NCBI GenBank assembly: GCA_052173355.1 | Contig: JBQMYS010000058.1 | Coordinates: 1 to 7,540, forward strand | Origin: JABZIP01 sp052173355 | GTDB taxonomy: Bacteria; Bacillota; Clostridia; Peptostreptococcales; Anaerovoracaceae | Length of the DNA stretch: 7,540 nt | Direction: 5' to 3' | Part shown: in pieces, positions 6,727 through 7,540 of the stretch | How the letters are laid out: each line of letters opens with the position of its first letter | Position numbering within the stretch: the first letter of the stretch is position 1 | Position numbers and translations under genes: made by a program | Notes under the pieces: model-generated | Databases searched by the model: none | Seen by the model: the letters and a program-made list of their open reading frames with translations, nothing else | What the model was told of the DNA's origin: nothing

Positions 6727-6731
6727 CTCCC
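6727..6731 (-). promoter_or_regulatory. Ribosome binding site deciding the ATPase start
   Basis: GGGAG on the minus strand is 7 nt upstream of ATG 6719. The alternative GTG at 6740 has only a weaker GGAAG 8 nt before it and would add seven residues not typical of the family. Confidence 0.6.
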
Positions 6732-6743
6732 GATTGTCACAAT

Positions 6744-7540
6744 TTAATCTTCCGGCTTAGCTTTTGCGGTGTCTTCATCAAACGGCATTACCGTATCCTT
6801 TTCTTCAGTTTCCTTTATTTTAGTATATCCCTCTAAATCAGGCATTTCTATTTGTGTAGTACCGTAATCACTAAACTTTGCATTAAGGACAACTTTTATT
6901 TCATGTTCAACACCTTCTGTATCCCTTGTTGCGAACACGATCGTAAAATCTGAAGAAACCAATCTGCCTTTTTCATCTATTGAAAAATCGTTTGTACCGC
7001 TCTTAATCCACGCATCCTGTCCCATAAATCTTGAAATATAATCATCAGGGTTAAATATATTTACATTCGCAGGATCATCCATGGCTTTTGCAAAACTCGA
7101 ATAATATTTCGTGCTTGCATCCTTGTAAACTACCAAAACTCCGCCATTTTTGTTTTCGTAAGGCATTTCAAGATCGTAAAAGCCTTCTAAAACTTTTTCA
7201 ATTTCTTCGGATTTTTCACTATCATAATAATCAAGAGGTAAATCGTTTCCGGTTTTTTGTTTATAATAAGCTCTCTTTGCAGCATCATAATCTTCATAAC
7301 GAGTAACTACATAATCAGTATTTCGACCAAAAATTCCGTATGTTCCGAAAAGCGCAACTCCGGCATTTATTACTTCCGGAATCTGAACCTCTGAAGCGCT
7401 TACGGTATAATTTCTAATTCCGTCTTCCTTTGATTCAAGTACGACATTGTTTTTTATGTCGCCTACAAACGCATCAAACGCAAGTTCAAAAAATCTAACC
7501 GCCTTTTCAGCAGAAGGGTCGCTTTCTAAATCCGGAAAAT
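6744..7540 (-). CDS. Uncharacterised acidic protein, 5' end outside the window
   Basis: The frame is open from the right edge (first full codon at 7538) to TAA at 6744, giving 264 residues without a beginning. An internal Met at 7166 gives a 140-residue version, but the coding sequence clearly continues upstream: 124 further sense codons with similar composition. I do not recognise the family. Visible features are an amphipathic segment FFELAFDAFVGDIKNN near the start, then NYTVSASEVQIPEVINAGVALFG, a Tyr/Asp-rich stretch (YEDYDAAKRAYYK), alternating strand-like segments such as DFTIVFATRD and HEIKVVLNAKF, and a charged tail ending in KAKPED. No membrane helix, catalytic motif or LPXTG signal is seen. 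A secreted or lipoprotein N-terminus may lie beyond the edge. It is first in the visible run, 24 bp before the preferred ATPase start (3 bp before the GTG), so it is likely part of the ABC/two-component operon. Confidence 0.8.
   Translation of the reverse strand, partial: FPDLESDPSAEKAVRFFELAFDAFVGDIKNNVVLESKEDGIRNYTVSASEVQIPEVINAGVALFGTYGIFGRNTDYVVTRYEDYDAAKRAYYKQKTGNDLPLDYYDSEKSEEIEKVLEGFYDLEMPYENKNGGVLVVYKDASTKYYSSFAKAMDDPANVNIFNPDDYISRFMGQDAWIKSGTNDFSIDEKGRLVSSDFTIVFATRDTEGVEHEIKVVLNAKFSDYGTTQIEMPDLEGYTKIKETEEKDTVMPFDEDTAKAKPED

Noticed and set aside
897..7540. Mobile element, phage or CRISPR origin for the region
   Set aside because: No transposase, integrase, direct repeats or spacer arrays were seen, and composition is even across the genes.

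Overview
The window looks like chromosomal DNA from a low-GC Gram-positive anaerobe, most likely Clostridia or a close Firmicutes relative. The grounds are AT-rich codons and spacers, strong AGGAGG-type ribosome sites, a T-box leader, a membrane-anchored sortase and Gram-positive-type two-component and ABC genes. The species cannot be named from the sequence. No rRNA, tRNA, CRISPR array, insertion sequence or phage gene was seen. All genes except the leftmost lie on the minus strand.

Region by region. (1) 140-895, plus strand: a complete exodeoxyribonuclease III / AP endonuclease, converging on the next gene with one base between stop codons. (2) 3282 down to 897, minus strand: a sigma-A promoter, a roughly 290-nt T-box riboswitch with a UAC (tyrosine) specifier, a neurotransmitter:sodium symporter-family transporter (probably for tyrosine) and, 34 bp later, a class D-like sortase. 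The transporter probably starts at a GTG (2910), because the Shine-Dalgarno lies inside the longer ATG-initiated frame. (3) 7540 down to 3337, minus strand: a tightly packed run of an uncharacterised protein (5' end outside the window), an ABC ATPase of the BcrA/LanF type with Glu in place of the Q-loop Gln, a six-helix ABC-2 permease, a sensor histidine kinase and an OmpR-type response regulator. Gaps are 24 bp (to the preferred ATPase start), 13 bp and 18 bp, then a 20-bp overlap, so this is very probably one operon.

How they may work together. The right-hand block has the form of a cell-envelope or antimicrobial-peptide sensing and detoxification module: the kinase and regulator would sense stress and control the ABC exporter. 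The T-box block would raise tyrosine uptake when tRNA-Tyr is uncharged, and the sortase appears to be carried on the same transcript. No intrinsic terminator is visible between the response regulator stop and the T-box promoter. Read-through from the right-hand operon would therefore meet the T-box conditional terminator.

The most useful points for a second look are the tyrosine T-box with its sortase passenger, the unidentified protein at the head of the ABC/two-component operon, an inverted repeat filling the spacer of the T-box promoter, and loss of the TM1 gate arginine in the transporter. I do not see a wholly new system; each module belongs to a known class, with some unusual combinations.
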